Part shown: positions 1-11,744 of the stretch, one piece after another
How positions within the stretch are numbered: the stretch's first letter is position 1
How the letters are laid out: the number at the start of each line of letters is the position of its first letter
DNA from: Zelopaecilomyces penicillatus
Taxonomy: Eukaryota > Ascomycota > Sordariomycetes > Hypocreales > Pseudodiploosporaceae
NCBI GenBank assembly: GCA_005765155.1
Contig: VCCP01000005.1
Location: 4,650,001 to 4,714,000, forward strand
Reading direction: 5' to 3'
Length of the DNA stretch: 64,000 nt
The notes under the pieces: model-generated
What the model was told of the DNA's origin: nothing
Databases searched by the model: none
Seen by the model: only the letters and a program-made list of their open reading frames with translations
Program-made: the position numbers and the translations under genes

Positions 1-185
1 AGTATTTAAAGCGGACTGGATGTGTAGATGAACTTTATTCATCGCCGGCTAATTATATCATGTGGTTTATGGCATTTTGCAATCTTCGACTGCAGATACA
101 TACCAGAAACGTAACATTTACTGCACCTCCTACAAATTATCAACTACTTTAGGCTTGACTACATCGAGACTGTACGACTGACAAG

Positions 186-812
186 ATGAGAACAATACTA
201 GCTGTCGTTTTTTTCGTCAAACCCAAGGAGATTATCCCACCCATCTACGAGACGATTCTACCCACTACACCACCACTAGCAAACATCACCGATGCTCCAG
301 AGTGCACCAGCAAAAACTTTGAACCTTTTTTCGATGTACCCCTGCCAACAGGAAGTCTTCTCCAGGCCGTTCTATCTCATGAACAGAAGATGCATAAAGG
401 ATGCAAACCTACACTGACAGATGCAATGGGCTTGCCAGTGTGCTCCTATCCTCCACTATCTAAATGGTGCGGTTTTACTACTGCTGCGCCATCAAGCCCA
501 CTGTCAGAGTTTTACTCTCATGGGAGTGTAGCGTCCTCCTGGTGGGCGGAACGCGTTGAAGATGCCGTTTCAAACGCCAAAAAATGTCCACATGGATGGT
601 TCAGGGACATGCATGAGTTTCCCCATGGTGGGTTGTGGTTGAATGACACCATTCATATGGGCGAGTTTTATGCTCTGGCTCATCCTACAAGTGAGTTTGC
701 TGAAGCCGCCATGGCTATGGAGCAGACAGCAATGTCTATTGCAGCTGTAACATCAACAGTTCCGAAAGAAACAGGGATGATAGGGGAACACAGTGGAATA
801 AAACACACCTAG
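186..812 (+). CDS. Small fungal protein of unknown function, possibly secreted
   Basis: A single open frame of 208 codons starts at the ATG at 186. The N-terminus has a short hydrophobic run (TILAVVFFV, residues 3-11) that could be a weak signal peptide but is shorter than usual. The body contains an LPTGSLLQAV stretch, scattered cysteines (CTSK, GCKP, VCSY, WCGF, KKCPHGWF) and a His-rich HEFPHGG segment. This loosely recalls families of small fungal secreted proteins with a PTG-S-LL motif, but I do not recognise a domain with certainty. The true first exon may lie upstream, because the first 185 bases of the window could hold an intron or 5' UTR. No partner gene is adjacent. It is probably a real gene because the frame is long and Cys-patterned, but no function is assigned. 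Confidence 0.5.
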   Translation: MRTILAVVFFVKPKEIIPPIYETILPTTPPLANITDAPECTSKNFEPFFDVPLPTGSLLQAVLSHEQKMHKGCKPTLTDAMGLPVCSYPPLSKWCGFTTAAPSSPLSEFYSHGSVASSWWAERVEDAVSNAKKCPHGWFRDMHEFPHGGLWLNDTIHMGEFYALAHPTSEFAEAAMAMEQTAMSIAAVTSTVPKETGMIGEHSGIKHT

Positions 813-2117
813 TCTAGATTAACTATATTTGATGATGTCTAGAAATACCTAGCAATATCTATAAAACAAACTATCCAGGGTATTTTACAAAGTTGACAGG
901 TGGTACATCAACGGTGTTTATATTGATCATGTTGCCACTTTAACATACAAAATCTTGGGCCAGCATGTTCAACGCTATTTTGTCCCCTTAACTGTTAACA
1001 ATTAGTTGAGCTGAAGATCTCATGTTCCTTAACATCGTCGGGATGTTGACCTCTTGTCGTTCACCAAACACGGCTGTCAACCTCGCATCTACATCGGCTC
1101 TAGAACAGCCGCCAAGATGGGCAAGCTAAGATGAGAAAGCTAGTGCGCAATAAGATAGGGACTGCTCCTTACGGCTCGCACCATGACTTAATCGTATATA
1201 GCTAAGGTCAGTAAGCGTAGTGTATAAAGTCTATTTTGATGTGCGCTGTGTCGCCCCACTGGTGTTAACCACAACACAAGCACCCAGCATCTCATAATAT
1301 CCAGTCGTAATCTCAGTCTAGTAGCTATGTATCCTTTCCTCTTCATTGTGCTTCAGTAAGTTGCTATATCCCAAGTGTTGAGCCGTGTCGGCTGCAGATG
1401 CTCAGGTCGTAACTTGTACAACTCTAGATCGTCCATATGTATCATTGGGAGGGGAGCATCTTTGTTTATAGGACTCGTGCTCTATACCCAGTAGGAAACA
1501 GACCCCAAAGCCAGTGGATAAACTACCCGCGTCCTTCTCCTATTATTACAGCCAGATTGCCTGTTGTTCTTGCATTGTTGTTAACTTAATAATTAATCTC
1601 CAATGAATTGACAATAGAATATTAGTTAGCAATTTGAGAATGCCCATAATTCTCATGGTATTTTCACCTTGTTGCCACTTCATCACACGCTTCATCGTCA
1701 TCACATGCAGAATCTTGAACCAACAATGTGGCTGTGCAACGTGGCTGGCAGCTGCTGCCCAAGCTGCCTCTCCCAACGGCCAAGTCACCGCCTTTAGGCG
1801 ACCATTATTCTGCCGCGTCTGAGCTCCCCTCCTTCGTGTCATCAACGCCACACCCCTGTGACATCTGCCATTTCGAGCTTCCAGCAAAGGCGCCAGCTCC
1901 CGACGCTGCGCTTTTCGCATCTTGCCACGCTGTTTTCTTCGTATTTTCCTTTCTGCTTCTCACTTTTTCCTTTTAACTTTGTCTCACCGTTTCCCCTCCA
2001 CATCTTTTCTGGCTTCAACTCCTTCCTTTTTCCTCTTTCTCATCCTTTTTGCTGCCCAAGAAGAAATCCGCTGATTGCATCACCTTTTGCCGTTCCCGAA
2101 GAATCACAGTAACAAAG
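813..2117. other. Intergenic region, promoter of the lunapark gene on its right
   Basis: No convincing coding frame was found. The last about 200 bases (1915-2100) are strongly pyrimidine-rich on the plus strand, with runs of T and C, as is common in promoters and 5' leaders of highly expressed filamentous-fungal genes. The short frames here overlap each other in different registers and show no protein-like composition. Confidence 0.6.
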
Positions 2118-3466
2118 ATGGTGTCCTTTTGGCCATGGAGAGTTTGTTTACACCCTGCCCCCACTCCTCTGTGTCCTTGTAACCAAGATGATCATAGGCT
2201 AACACATGCTGTCCAATCATCAGGGCGAAGACTCCTCTACAGCTTCATTTGAAAAGACCCTCTCGGCCCTGTCCATCAAAATCGCAGACACGCAGGCCCG
2301 CCTCGAGCGCATGCGTGCAAAGTCACGACGAGCTAGGGTCTTTGGCACGCTATACCTTTCCTTTGCTTACCTTGTCTATGCCATTGTTCTGCTACTCGTC
2401 ATCGGACACAGCTACCTTGACCCGTTGGACTGGGTTGGCATGACTGGTGGACCAGTCCTGTAAGTCATTTCCCTCTTTCATCACTCAGCTGCACACACCC
2501 CTCCGATCTACTGCCCCTCCTCCCCTTCCATTCGTCCATATCTTCCCCAGTCAGCAATAGGCTCCATCAACAGCTAACTAAACGATTCTCAGCATCTACT
2601 TGATTCGAACCCTCATCACCTATTACTACAACTTTCGCATCGAGGGCATTACCACCCGCCTCACCGAATACCAGGAGGAGAGAACCAAGACGATCCAGAA
2701 GCTCAAGGATGCAACCAAATATGACTCCACTTTGGAGCTGATTGAGAAATACGGTGGCGCTGATGGAAGCCCCAAGGCCAAAGACAAGACAGATGAGAGA
2801 GCGGCCACCCCAGAGACCCATGGGGGCGATGGGAAAACAGGACGACCTCTACAGGGCCGTACAAACATGGCACCACCACCAACTGCCAACATCCAGCGCC
2901 GTAATGGTGCTCCAGTTAGGGGCCCGTCTACTCCCCAGCCAAACTCCATGAACCCCACTGCTGAGTTTGCACCCAACGCCTTTGCCCACCCCCCTCCTCC
3001 TCAAGTGTCTCCTCGACATATCGTTGGGCCGCCAGTGGGACAGCACCAGTACAGCGCACCGCCAGAGTCACACTGGTATGACCGCATCTTCGATGTCCTG
3101 CTCGGCGAGGACGAAGCCGCTACCAAGAATCGCATCGTCCTGATTTGCAAAACCTGTCGCCTCGTCAATGGTCAGGCACCGCCTGGCACCAAGAGTCTTG
3201 CTGAGTTAGGCTCCTGGAAGTGCATGTCTTGTGGCGCCATCAACGGTGAGATGGATGAGGGGAGGCGCATTGTCAGGGAAGTGCTTGCGAATGCAGGCAG
3301 TCAGAACGTCCAGGTTGAAGACGACGACAGCGATGGGCATTTCGATGATGAGACCGCAAAGGGATATAATGTGGTGGACCAGGAGGATGTCGATGGCAGC
3401 ACTGGAATCGAGGCTGGAGGACCAGCCGCCGCAGTCAAGAAGCGACGGGCCAAGGGAAAGAAATGA
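2118..3466 (+). CDS. LNP1: Lunapark-family ER three-way-junction protein (Lnp1)
   Basis: Lunapark stabilises three-way junctions of the tubular ER. The model has three exons, 2118-2141, 2224-2459 and 2593-3466, giving 377 residues. The first exon codes only for MVSFWPWR, the expected lunapark N-terminus, so the start at 2118 is preferred over an in-frame ATG at 2206 inside intron 1. Two close membrane segments are visible (residues about 48-69 and 79-100). They are followed by a basic coiled-coil-like stretch with the family hallmark QKLKDATKYDSTLELIEKYGG, and a Pro-rich linker. The C-terminal lunapark zinc finger has Cys272, Cys275, Cys297 and Cys300 (CX2C-X21-CX2C). The tail is acidic, then ends in basic residues (KKRRAKGKK). 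Donors are GTTTGT and GTAAGT. The gene is convergent with the kinase on its right. Confidence 0.93.
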
Positions 3467-4728
3467 GCGTTTAGTGGAAAACAAGTATCATTACATCCGG
3501 AAGATGCTCAGCATAGCAGAGACTGAGACAGCACACCCACAAAAACTGGCGGCCAGCATGTGTAGCCCATCTCGCATGGGCATCATTTTGCTTCTCTTCT
3601 CCTATTTCTTTCCTGTCTTTTTTTTTGTATGTTTTTGGATGGGAAAAAAATACCCTACAGCAAAATCCTGGGACGGATCAACAGATTATACCCACACAAA
3701 CGAATTCAAGGGATGGAATTCAGTGGATGTTTTGTTTTTCTTTTTATGTTTTTCTCTCTCTTTCTGAAGCAAGAGTTTAGGAATTCAGCGTATTCATGAT
3801 TTGATTACCCCCGAAGACTCACGAGCAGTGCAGTCCACCTGTAGTTGTAAGTTATAAGCCTGGTCAACTGATATATAAGTGTAAATTTGTCGCCGTAAGT
3901 TGCTCGTGGTTTAACACTGTGTACTTTATTCTTTCTACCTCCTTGTCTGGATCTGGAAATAACCAACTTTCTCATCTCCCCCACGCTAAATCCATAGGCT
4001 CATAATCTCTAGACCTCCTTCGCGACGTCATCTTCCCACATTCACCCTCTTGCCCACCAAAAGGGCAGCAACGACAAGAATTCTAGAGTTCCTGTACCTT
4101 CTCATCGATGAGAAAGAAAAAAAGGAACATGATGTCTGTGGTGCATCAAAACCTTCAACACTCAGGAAAAGAGAGAAGAGGAAAGGATGAGATTGAAGGC
4201 AAAGGAGATGGAATGCCGATGATAGGGTCAAAGATCCCAAAAAACAACAACCGTAAAATGGAAAGAAGTTGACAAGAACCAGACAGGACCTATAAAATAA
4301 CAAAAGAAAAAAAGAACATGGGGCCCATGCCGCACAAGTCTATCTATCATTTCGTTCGACGTGCCGTTCTTTCCCTAACATCATCCTAAGCGTGCCGTTT
4401 CATTTCGTTTCATTCCTCATCTTCTAAAACCTCCTCCATCCCTTCTCCCTTTCTCGCCAAAGCCCGCCGCCATACCCCGATACAACAGACTTGCACCAAA
4501 CACCAAAAAAGGAGAAGATACACTCCTCGCCAAACATCAGGCCCACCGAGGTCCGTGAGGATGGGTCGCCTTGCGCTTGACCGTGCCGTTTGTCGTGGCG
4601 TCTAGTTGTCGTGGGAAGGCGACCGCCATCTCCCACAGGAGCAGTGACGGTACAAGGATAGCAAAGACGAGTATGGAGGTAATACGCGGCGTGTACAGCC
4701 AGCAACCGTCCATGAGCCTAGTGGTCCC
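3467..4728. other. Convergent intergenic region (3' UTRs)
   Basis: This stretch lies between two converging genes and should carry both 3' UTRs. It has T-rich tracts around 3600-3650 and 3730-3770 and no coding frame with protein-like composition. Confidence 0.6.
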
Positions 4729-6542
4729 TTATCGCTTCCTCACTTCCGTTGCCCAACCGTCGATGCCATCTCCTCTGCTACCAACCTCTAGCCCCTCGAT
4801 CTTGAGACCCTTCATGCCCGGTGTGTCTTCTAGCCAACTGTGTCCTGCCATGCCGCCCGCATTTGCCCGTTTCTCTGGTATCAGCTCTAGCATCGGGGTC
4901 AAAAACGCTGCGATGCGCTTTCCCTCTTCCTCTTTGAAATGATATTTTTCGCGCAGCACATCGGTCAAGGCCCAGTGGCGGAGTCGATGAATATTACGCA
5001 ATTCCCCCTTACGGTTGAATATTTCTTGGCTCCACTTCCCACTCAGGCAAAGTGATCTGGGAAAAGGGCCTAGTAGCTCTATGATCTGTGCAATGTGGTC
5101 GTCGTCCTTGCCGTATTTGGTGCCTGATTGCGGATCGAAAAGGTAGTCACCAGTGATGAGCTCGAAAACCTATTAAAACGGTCAGTCAAGATATCCAACA
5201 ACAACTTGATCATTCTAGCACCAAGGCCCCATGTGACCCAATAAGAGAAATTGGAGAGAACACATGGACAGTGCGTCGATTAAGGGGCAGGTCATACCAT
5301 AGCGGCCATGCTCCAGACATCGGTGCTGGCGCCCCATTTTGAGCCTAGAATGACTTCAGGGGATCGATACTGCCTTGTCTGAATATCATTGGTAAAGTGA
5401 TGGTTCACCCAGCAGGCATTACCAAGATCCGCAATCTTGACGCTGATGACGTCGTAGGCGTGCGCATCGTCCGCTTTGCGCTTTTCCCCGGCCGAAGTGG
5501 ATGAATTGCTAGACTTATCGAGCGAAATACTAGACACTTCTCGAGTTAAGATATCGCTACACGAATAGTTTTGTTAGCATTCTCTTCTGTTTCGAGATAA
5601 TCATATAGGAATCAAATTCATTGCAAAAGAAAATCATCTTACGCTGTCCTCTCCCTCTTGCCCTGCTCTTCAGCAGATTTGGCAGATAAGTTCTTGCTAT
5701 CTGTAGTTGGCACCAAAATTAGTCCTTGGAGCCTTAAACTTGGATATTACCACGAAATTGCATGCAAGTATTGTCTTACCATCATTTAAGACACCAGCAA
5801 GACTGGGCGTTGTCGCCGGGAACATGTTGTTATGATTGAACGAGGCATTAAGCGGGGAGGGTAGCGGCTGGCTGCCAGTAATGAGGGTTCTCCGTCTCCG
5901 GCGACCGTTGCGGTTGTTTTCTTTGTCGCCGGTTTCGGGCTTGACGACCTTTTTGACAATCTGCTCAACGTCGCCAATTTCAATCAGAACATTTTCGGGC
6001 TTGAGATCGGTGTGGATAATGCCGCATTCGCGGTGGAGATAGTCGAGGCCAAGGAGGACCTGTTTGGTGATTTGCTTGACGAGAGGCATGGGGATACCGC
6101 GATGATTCCACCTCTTGATTAGACCGAGTAGATTCTCGCCCAAAACCTCAAAGACCATGCACACATGGGTTCCATTGGGGCCCTTGTGCTCAAAGGAATC
6201 GAGGAGGCTAACAACATGCTTGCGACCGGGATGATCCGGCTTGGCCTGGACGATTTTGTTGAGGAGCTTGATCTCGTCGATGGCGGTTTCGGTGTAGTGT
6301 GCAGCAGAGCGAACGACTTTGAGCGCAACATGCTTATTGTTGTTGTTGTCGCGCGAGAGCCAAACGGTGGAGAAGTGGCCCCAGCCCAGCTTGCGCACAA
6401 CGGTGTATTTGCCATCCTTGAACTTCTCGCCAACCTGGACAGGGTGGTAGCCGCCCTTGCAGTAATCTTCAGAATCTTCTTCGTCAGCGGTATTTTCGGC
6501 GGGGTCGTCGGCGGCGGAGGATGAAGACGGTGAGTGCGCCAT
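4729..6542 (-). CDS. SR-protein-specific kinase (SRPK/Sky1/Dsk1 family)
   Basis: SRPKs phosphorylate RS-dipeptide splicing and mRNA-export factors. Four exons join in frame: 6542-5780, 5700-5643, 5556-5298 and 5169-4729, giving 506 residues. The start at 6542 (MAHSPSSSS) precedes the conserved YCKGGYHPVQVGEKF block. Upstream in-frame codons lack conservation features. Kinase motifs seen are the glycine loop LGWGHFSTVW, VAIK-type Lys75 (VALKVV), catalytic HTDLKPEN, KIADLGNACW (DLG in place of DFG, an SRPK trait) and QYRSPEVILG. The spacer between the lobes carries a basic run (NGRRRRRT) and is split by two introns, including a 58-nt exon. The C-terminal lobe has LREKYHF and the usual post-kinase tail. 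No missing catalytic residue is apparent. Confidence 0.94.
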
Positions 6543-8615
6543 GTTAGCGGACAATTGGTGTGGTCTGGAGGCGGGGGCGCGGGGGCCAGGCAGGGTCAGC
6601 AACAGGCGTCTGGAGCGAACAATGCGACAGTCGTGGGGAGAGGCAAATGAGGAAGGAGAGATGAGAGGTGGTGGCAGCAGCAGCAATAGTGATAGTAGGA
6701 GTAGTTAGTGGTGGTAATGGCGGTGGTGGTGATGGTGATGGTGACGACAAAACTGTGTGAGGTGGGCAGGTGGAGAGGCTGAGAAAAAAAGACACTTGAC
6801 TAATTGGGTGTGTATGATGCTCTGGCTGGTGGAGGGGGACAGGAGAGGAGGAGACTGGGCCGTGTGAGTGAGCCGTCTGGGCCGCCTAGACAACAGACAG
6901 CCCGGACTGTATGATTGCGGGGTGTGGGAAGGGCAAATGGGGGCAAATCAAGGTCTTGCAGGCCAGCCCAGCAGCCCAGCTCAGGCGGCCTTGTCAAGCC
7001 CAGGTGCCTCTGTCCGCCTAGCTCAGGCCAACTCAGGCCAGCTCAAACTGGCCCAGGTCCTGCAGATCAACGCGCACACGCAGTAAAATAAAAAAAAGAC
7101 ATGGCCAAAGACACAGCTCAAATGGGCAGGGCGGCAAAAGAGAACAGCCAAATCAAAAGGGCCATCGGAAGGGAAGGCAAAGTGAGGAGGGGAGGGGAAC
7201 CTAGTCTTGAGGAAGCTCATTGTGTCTGGCGTCTACACATTGGGCGGCAGCGCACCGTGGAACAGAGAGTGGGCGGCACGGGAGAGGACAGGAGGACCAG
7301 CACTTTGGAGTTGGGCCAACGGCCAGACGCGGTGACGACAGTAGATGCGGATAATAGACAAACGCTCAAAAAAAGGTATAATAACGGAAACAAAAAAGGT
7401 AGACTGGGGTTCGAGACAAGGCAAGGCACAGCCAGAGCACGGGTGCTTGTTGACTTGTTGTGTGGAGAGAGGGGCAGCGAAGCGACGATGGAGAGCAAAG
7501 AGAGAGCAAGGCGAGCAGAGTAGTCGGCACTGGGCGGCACCGTTCGTCGGCAGAGGCGCTGTGGTTCTTGTGGTCGGTCGTGATAGCGGCGGGCGATGAC
7601 ATGCAAACGTGCGGAATGGCTGGACCGGAGCGGTTGGTTGCGAGGGGGGGAGATGGCGGGAAAAGGGCAGCATGCAAATGCTCGTGGCTCGTGCTGGTAA
7701 GGTGATGGGGGAGTATCCAGTGCGCTGAGTGGAAGCAAGATGACGACAGAGCAACGATCAAGACAAGGTCACCCGCCAAAGGGAAAGGCACAGGACAGCA
7801 CAGAACAGCACCAGACAGCAAACCCAGCAAAACACAGGCCCAGACGGTATAGACAAGCCTTGGCCGGTGACAGTCTAATCCCAATCCACAGCTTGACTCG
7901 ACATCAGAGTCGCATGTACGGAGTACGGAGGAGACAATGACGGAGCGTGGTGGAGAGTTGCATTCTTGCACAGCAGACACAGGATCTAGGGTCCGGCCCG
8001 GGAAGCGACCACACTAGAGGCGCTGGGAGCAGCTTTTCAGCGCCATCATCACCATTGGATGAGTTGCAGCCCTGCATCTTCAACAGTCGGTCAGCCACTG
8101 GGCTGCCTGCCAGGTCCCCTGGGTGGCTTTCATCAGAAGAGCGTGGTGCCTGTTCGTCACTGGACGCAAACACTGGCTCCGCCCTTCTCTAAGCCCCAGA
8201 AATTCAAATCAGCGTAGCCACGGGCCAATGAACTCTCAAAGCCTGCTGCTTGTGATATTGGACCCAAAGAAATGTCGTCAAAGACCAACGAGTCCCTGGG
8301 TGCGCATGGAGGGCAATGTGACAGTGGCCAGGCACATGACGAACCCCGTGTTCCAGTCCTGTGGATGGTTTGCAGGTGCAATATGGGGATGGGGAATGAC
8401 GTTTTTCCTAAGAGTATGGCTGGTTGCATCGGAATTTCTTGTCGCTTCTCACTTTGTTGGGGGTGTGCATCGCATCGCACCGCATCGTGTGTGCATTGCG
8501 CTGGTGGGCCCCGCTCTCCCGGCTAGGGAAACGGAGACTCGGAAAAGATAGTGAAATGAAAATGGAAGTGCAAACTCATCTCGAGAAATGATCTTAGAAA
8601 AAGAAAGGTCTCGAC
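6543..8615. other. Long upstream region of the SRPK gene
   Basis: About 2 kb without a convincing gene. Three overlapping minus-strand frames around 7217-7980 (173-204 codons) are all rich in Ser, Pro, Leu and Cys, because the minus strand is pyrimidine-rich. They look like composition artefacts rather than proteins. The region probably holds the promoter and a long 5' leader of the kinase gene. CAGCCCAGCTCAGG-like direct repeats occur around 6955-7050. Confidence 0.5.
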
Positions 8616-8795
8616 TCACTCTTCCGGCTGGTTTGGTCGCTGCGGAGCCTCAGTCGTGATGATGGGTTTGGGCCCCTCCTTTTTGCGCTTCTTGGCCAAG
8701 ATGCTGCTGGCATTGGAGCTGCCCCCAGACGCCAGCGGTGCGGGCTTCGGCGCGTCGATGGCTTCACTGCCGTTTTTGCTTGCTGTCGATTCCAT
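8616..8795 (-). CDS. 59-codon hypothetical protein or first exon with a basic KKRKK motif
   Basis: The minus strand carries an ATG at 8795 preceded by a CTGAAG context and by a C-rich leader-like stretch. The frame codes for a Ser/Ala/Pro-rich, non-random peptide with SSNASSILAKKRKK and KPIITTEAPQ, ending at a TGA at 8616. The stop overlaps a perfect splice donor (GA|GTGAGT, donor G at 8619). The frame could therefore be the first exon of a longer gene, with GA joined to a downstream exon I could not identify. The basic KKRKK resembles a nuclear localisation signal. I recognise no family. The codon pattern and the splice-ready end favour a real exon. Confidence 0.4.
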   Translation of the reverse strand: MESTASKNGSEAIDAPKPAPLASGGSSNASSILAKKRKKEGPKPIITTEAPQRPNQPEE

Positions 8796-11744
8796 CTTCA
8801 GACGGCTTGGTTACCAATCCTCCCTTTCTCGTTGATACGCTTTTTCTTCGACGATATTGAATACTAGAAATCAGCTCGTTATATCTGCCGCAACCGTGGG
8901 CGTGTGCGGTTAAAGCGTGATTTTCGCTGTAGCAAGGCTGCGCTGTAATAGGTTCCTTCATAAAAACTCTATTTCGTCTGTGGCTGTCCGCGTCGGGTCG
9001 TCGCAATGAGTAGGATTCGATAACAAGAGCCAAATAGAGCATTCGCCCGTAACAAGTGTAGATGTAAGATCTGGTTTGTGAGGGGGTTGATCGGGAGCGG
9101 CCTGGATAAGAAGAAAACGAGACAACCTCTAGTGCCTCGGTCGCCTTTGAATACTAGGCCTTGGTGGCACAGTCCTAACAGAAATGGATGAGATGTTTTG
9201 CTTCTTGTAGAGATACAATGTTTCGCTTTCTCTTGGTTATTTTTCGCTCATGTCGACGGCGTAGCCGAGATAGGTACGGTTCACGGCGATCCTTGGAGAA
9301 CCAGCCGATGTTGCGGTTGTTCTCCAGGAGTCTTGACGCAAATATCTTGTTAGCGCGGGACTGAAGGAGTAGTCAAGTCAAGCATCCGACAGCTCAGATG
9401 GGTGGTGATGGATATCATAACCAAAACAAAAGAAGTGGATCCATCCGAAGTTAGCATCTTGCATTACACAGCTTGAACGAAGTTCAATTCGAATCTTAAG
9501 TGTGCGCCCTGATACTCAGCCCGGCGCAAACCTGATGCCGCCATCATCTAGACGGTTTGCGACGCCCAGACACTGGAGGCGGGCAGCCACCATCCATCCC
9601 AAGGGTTTGTAATTTATGTACAGGAGGGTGTACCAGGAGTTGGTCAGGAGTTGGTCAAGCTCACCTTTGGGGGTGTGAATCCTCGCGAGCGGAACGAACC
9701 GGAAGCCAACAGCTAGGGGCAAGGAGCAGCAGCCAGTGAAGGGGGTGCTTGAACAGACAGATGCAAGCTCGTTAAATGATGGAGGCGTGGTCGCGATTCG
9801 GCGGGGTAAAGCAGGGAGGAGATGAATGCATGAGGCACGCAGCTGGAAGGCCCTCGCTGATAAGAATAAGCAGTATTCACGGTGCGATGCAGTATTCGTA
9901 TAACAGATAGCATAAGATGCCAGTTGCTGGAGTCGGCGGCTATTCCTTGTTGTTGGTCAATGACAGCATAACTGCCGACATGGCCACCAAATATGCGGCA
10001 AACATGCGCGGCGCTATTCGCGCTGTGTAGCCAAAATGCGGCAAGTGGACGGATATGGAAATAGAGATGGAGACTGAGGAGGGTGGCACCAGAGGAACGA
10101 GACAGGGGAGAACCGTGGATGACTGGTTATCAGTCCATGTATGAAGAACGAAAAGGCCACGCCTAAATACCAAATACCTTCTGGCGCCTCATTGTTATCA
10201 GTTCTTGGGTAATGTGGAGTTGTGAGCAGAAAGTACCTGCGATGGATGTAATGTGTCTCAACGGCTTTTGACCAGTCCATAGGAATACAGGCAAGAGACA
10301 TACTTATGGGTAGCAACTGCCCATTTGCTCTAAACCGAGACCCTCCAAAAGAATCCAGAACCTCAGCTTGTGCAAGGGCCCCATGCCTAGGCCATCAATA
10401 AAGCAGGCACGACCGCCGTCAACGCAATTCTCCCACAACAAGCTAGCGCAGATATTCGAGCTGCAAGCCCTGTCCCCTCTCTCCAAATGCCCATACCTGA
10501 TTAATTACTCCGTACTCAGCTGCCAATCTGAATCACCAGCACAAGCAGAGCCAGAAGATGCTAATATTGTCTTGGCAGCTGCATGTCATTGAGATTGACG
10601 CCTCGAAGAGTCGCCGAACTTGCCCGTCCCGGCAACAACGACTCCATAGTCCGCCACCAGCACCCATGGCTGCACGGCTCAACCGCAAGCTAGTTCACCT
10701 TGATGTGAGCATTGAGGCGAGATGAACAAAAACCCATCTTAAATTAGATGCTTCTGTATTTCTACCTTAGACACTTCTCCTACCTGTCTGACGCCTAACC
10801 TCTAATTCATAGTTCTTTCTTGAGTGGGGTGATTTATGGCAACGCACAGGCATGTTAGTCATGGCGAAGAACCACTGATTTATAAACTCGACGAGGGTTC
10901 GTTGTATCTGCAGAACGTCCTGCATGTCGACAACATTCGATCTCCACAGAAGCTCGGGAGAAGCCCGAGCGAGTGGCGCCAAGACTGAGCTCCGAGTGGA
11001 GGGTTGAAGTTTTCATGAATTGCCTGCTTGATTTGCCGTGTACAATGTCCGCCCAAGCTGCCATGCATCAACAAACGGCTATCCGTGTATTGATTACAAG
11101 CGTTATCAAACAAGCTGCCTGGCCGTCATTTCCCGTCATTGCCATGATTCCGCCTGACATGGGCTACTTATATGATTCGAAAAGGCTCAGTCCCGCCCTA
11201 CTACGTACACTGACAGCAACTACCTAGTCATACACCTTGCGCACATTGAACCAGTATTAACCAGTCCCAGAGAATAAAGGGATTGCCTGCAATGCACAGC
11301 TACGCCCTATATATTCAAAAGTAACATAAAATCATACGATAACTGGCGGCTGACGCGCAGTTCAAGGCGCTGCACATGAATGAGAAGAATTATTGTCCCA
11401 AGGTGTGCAAACTTCGTACGTACATCACGTCACCTCACTCTTTCATGCCGTGGGTCTGTGGGTCCGCGGGTCTGCCGGGGCCATGTGCAACTTTTCACGG
11501 CTACCTCAACTCGGCCATTGGCTGTAAGAGCACCCTTGTTGATTTATTCATTTCATGTGGACGCCATGTGGCCGGGACCGAGTCTGGGTAGATAATTATT
11601 ATATTAACATACATCACCGCTGCCGATTCTGCTCATTCTTACGATAGTGAAGTGTTTGGCTCTTCATAGATGGGGCGGCGATAAACACAGCAGCACAACC
11701 CAAAAAAAGTCCGCCTTCGGTCGTAACAAGGAATTCCAATAAGT
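8796..11744. other. Gene-free stretch upstream of the flavohemoglobin
   Basis: About 2.9 kb with no supportable gene. All frames are short (under about 100 codons) and overlap in conflicting registers. The part next to 8796 looks like a leader for the short minus-strand ORF. The final kilobase should carry the flavohemoglobin promoter. I saw no tRNA, repeat array or transposon terminus. Confidence 0.5.

Noticed and set aside
7217..7980. Three overlapping minus-strand frames of 173-204 codons
   Set aside because: All three registers are open at once because the strand is pyrimidine-rich; the peptides are Ser/Pro/Leu/Cys-biased with no domain, so this looks like upstream DNA of the SRPK gene.
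9237..9345. Minus-strand frame ending in NRTYLGYAVDMSEK then stop, resembling a protein C-terminus
   Set aside because: Only about 30 protein-like codons, no identifiable upstream exon or family, and another frame over the same bases reads equally well.
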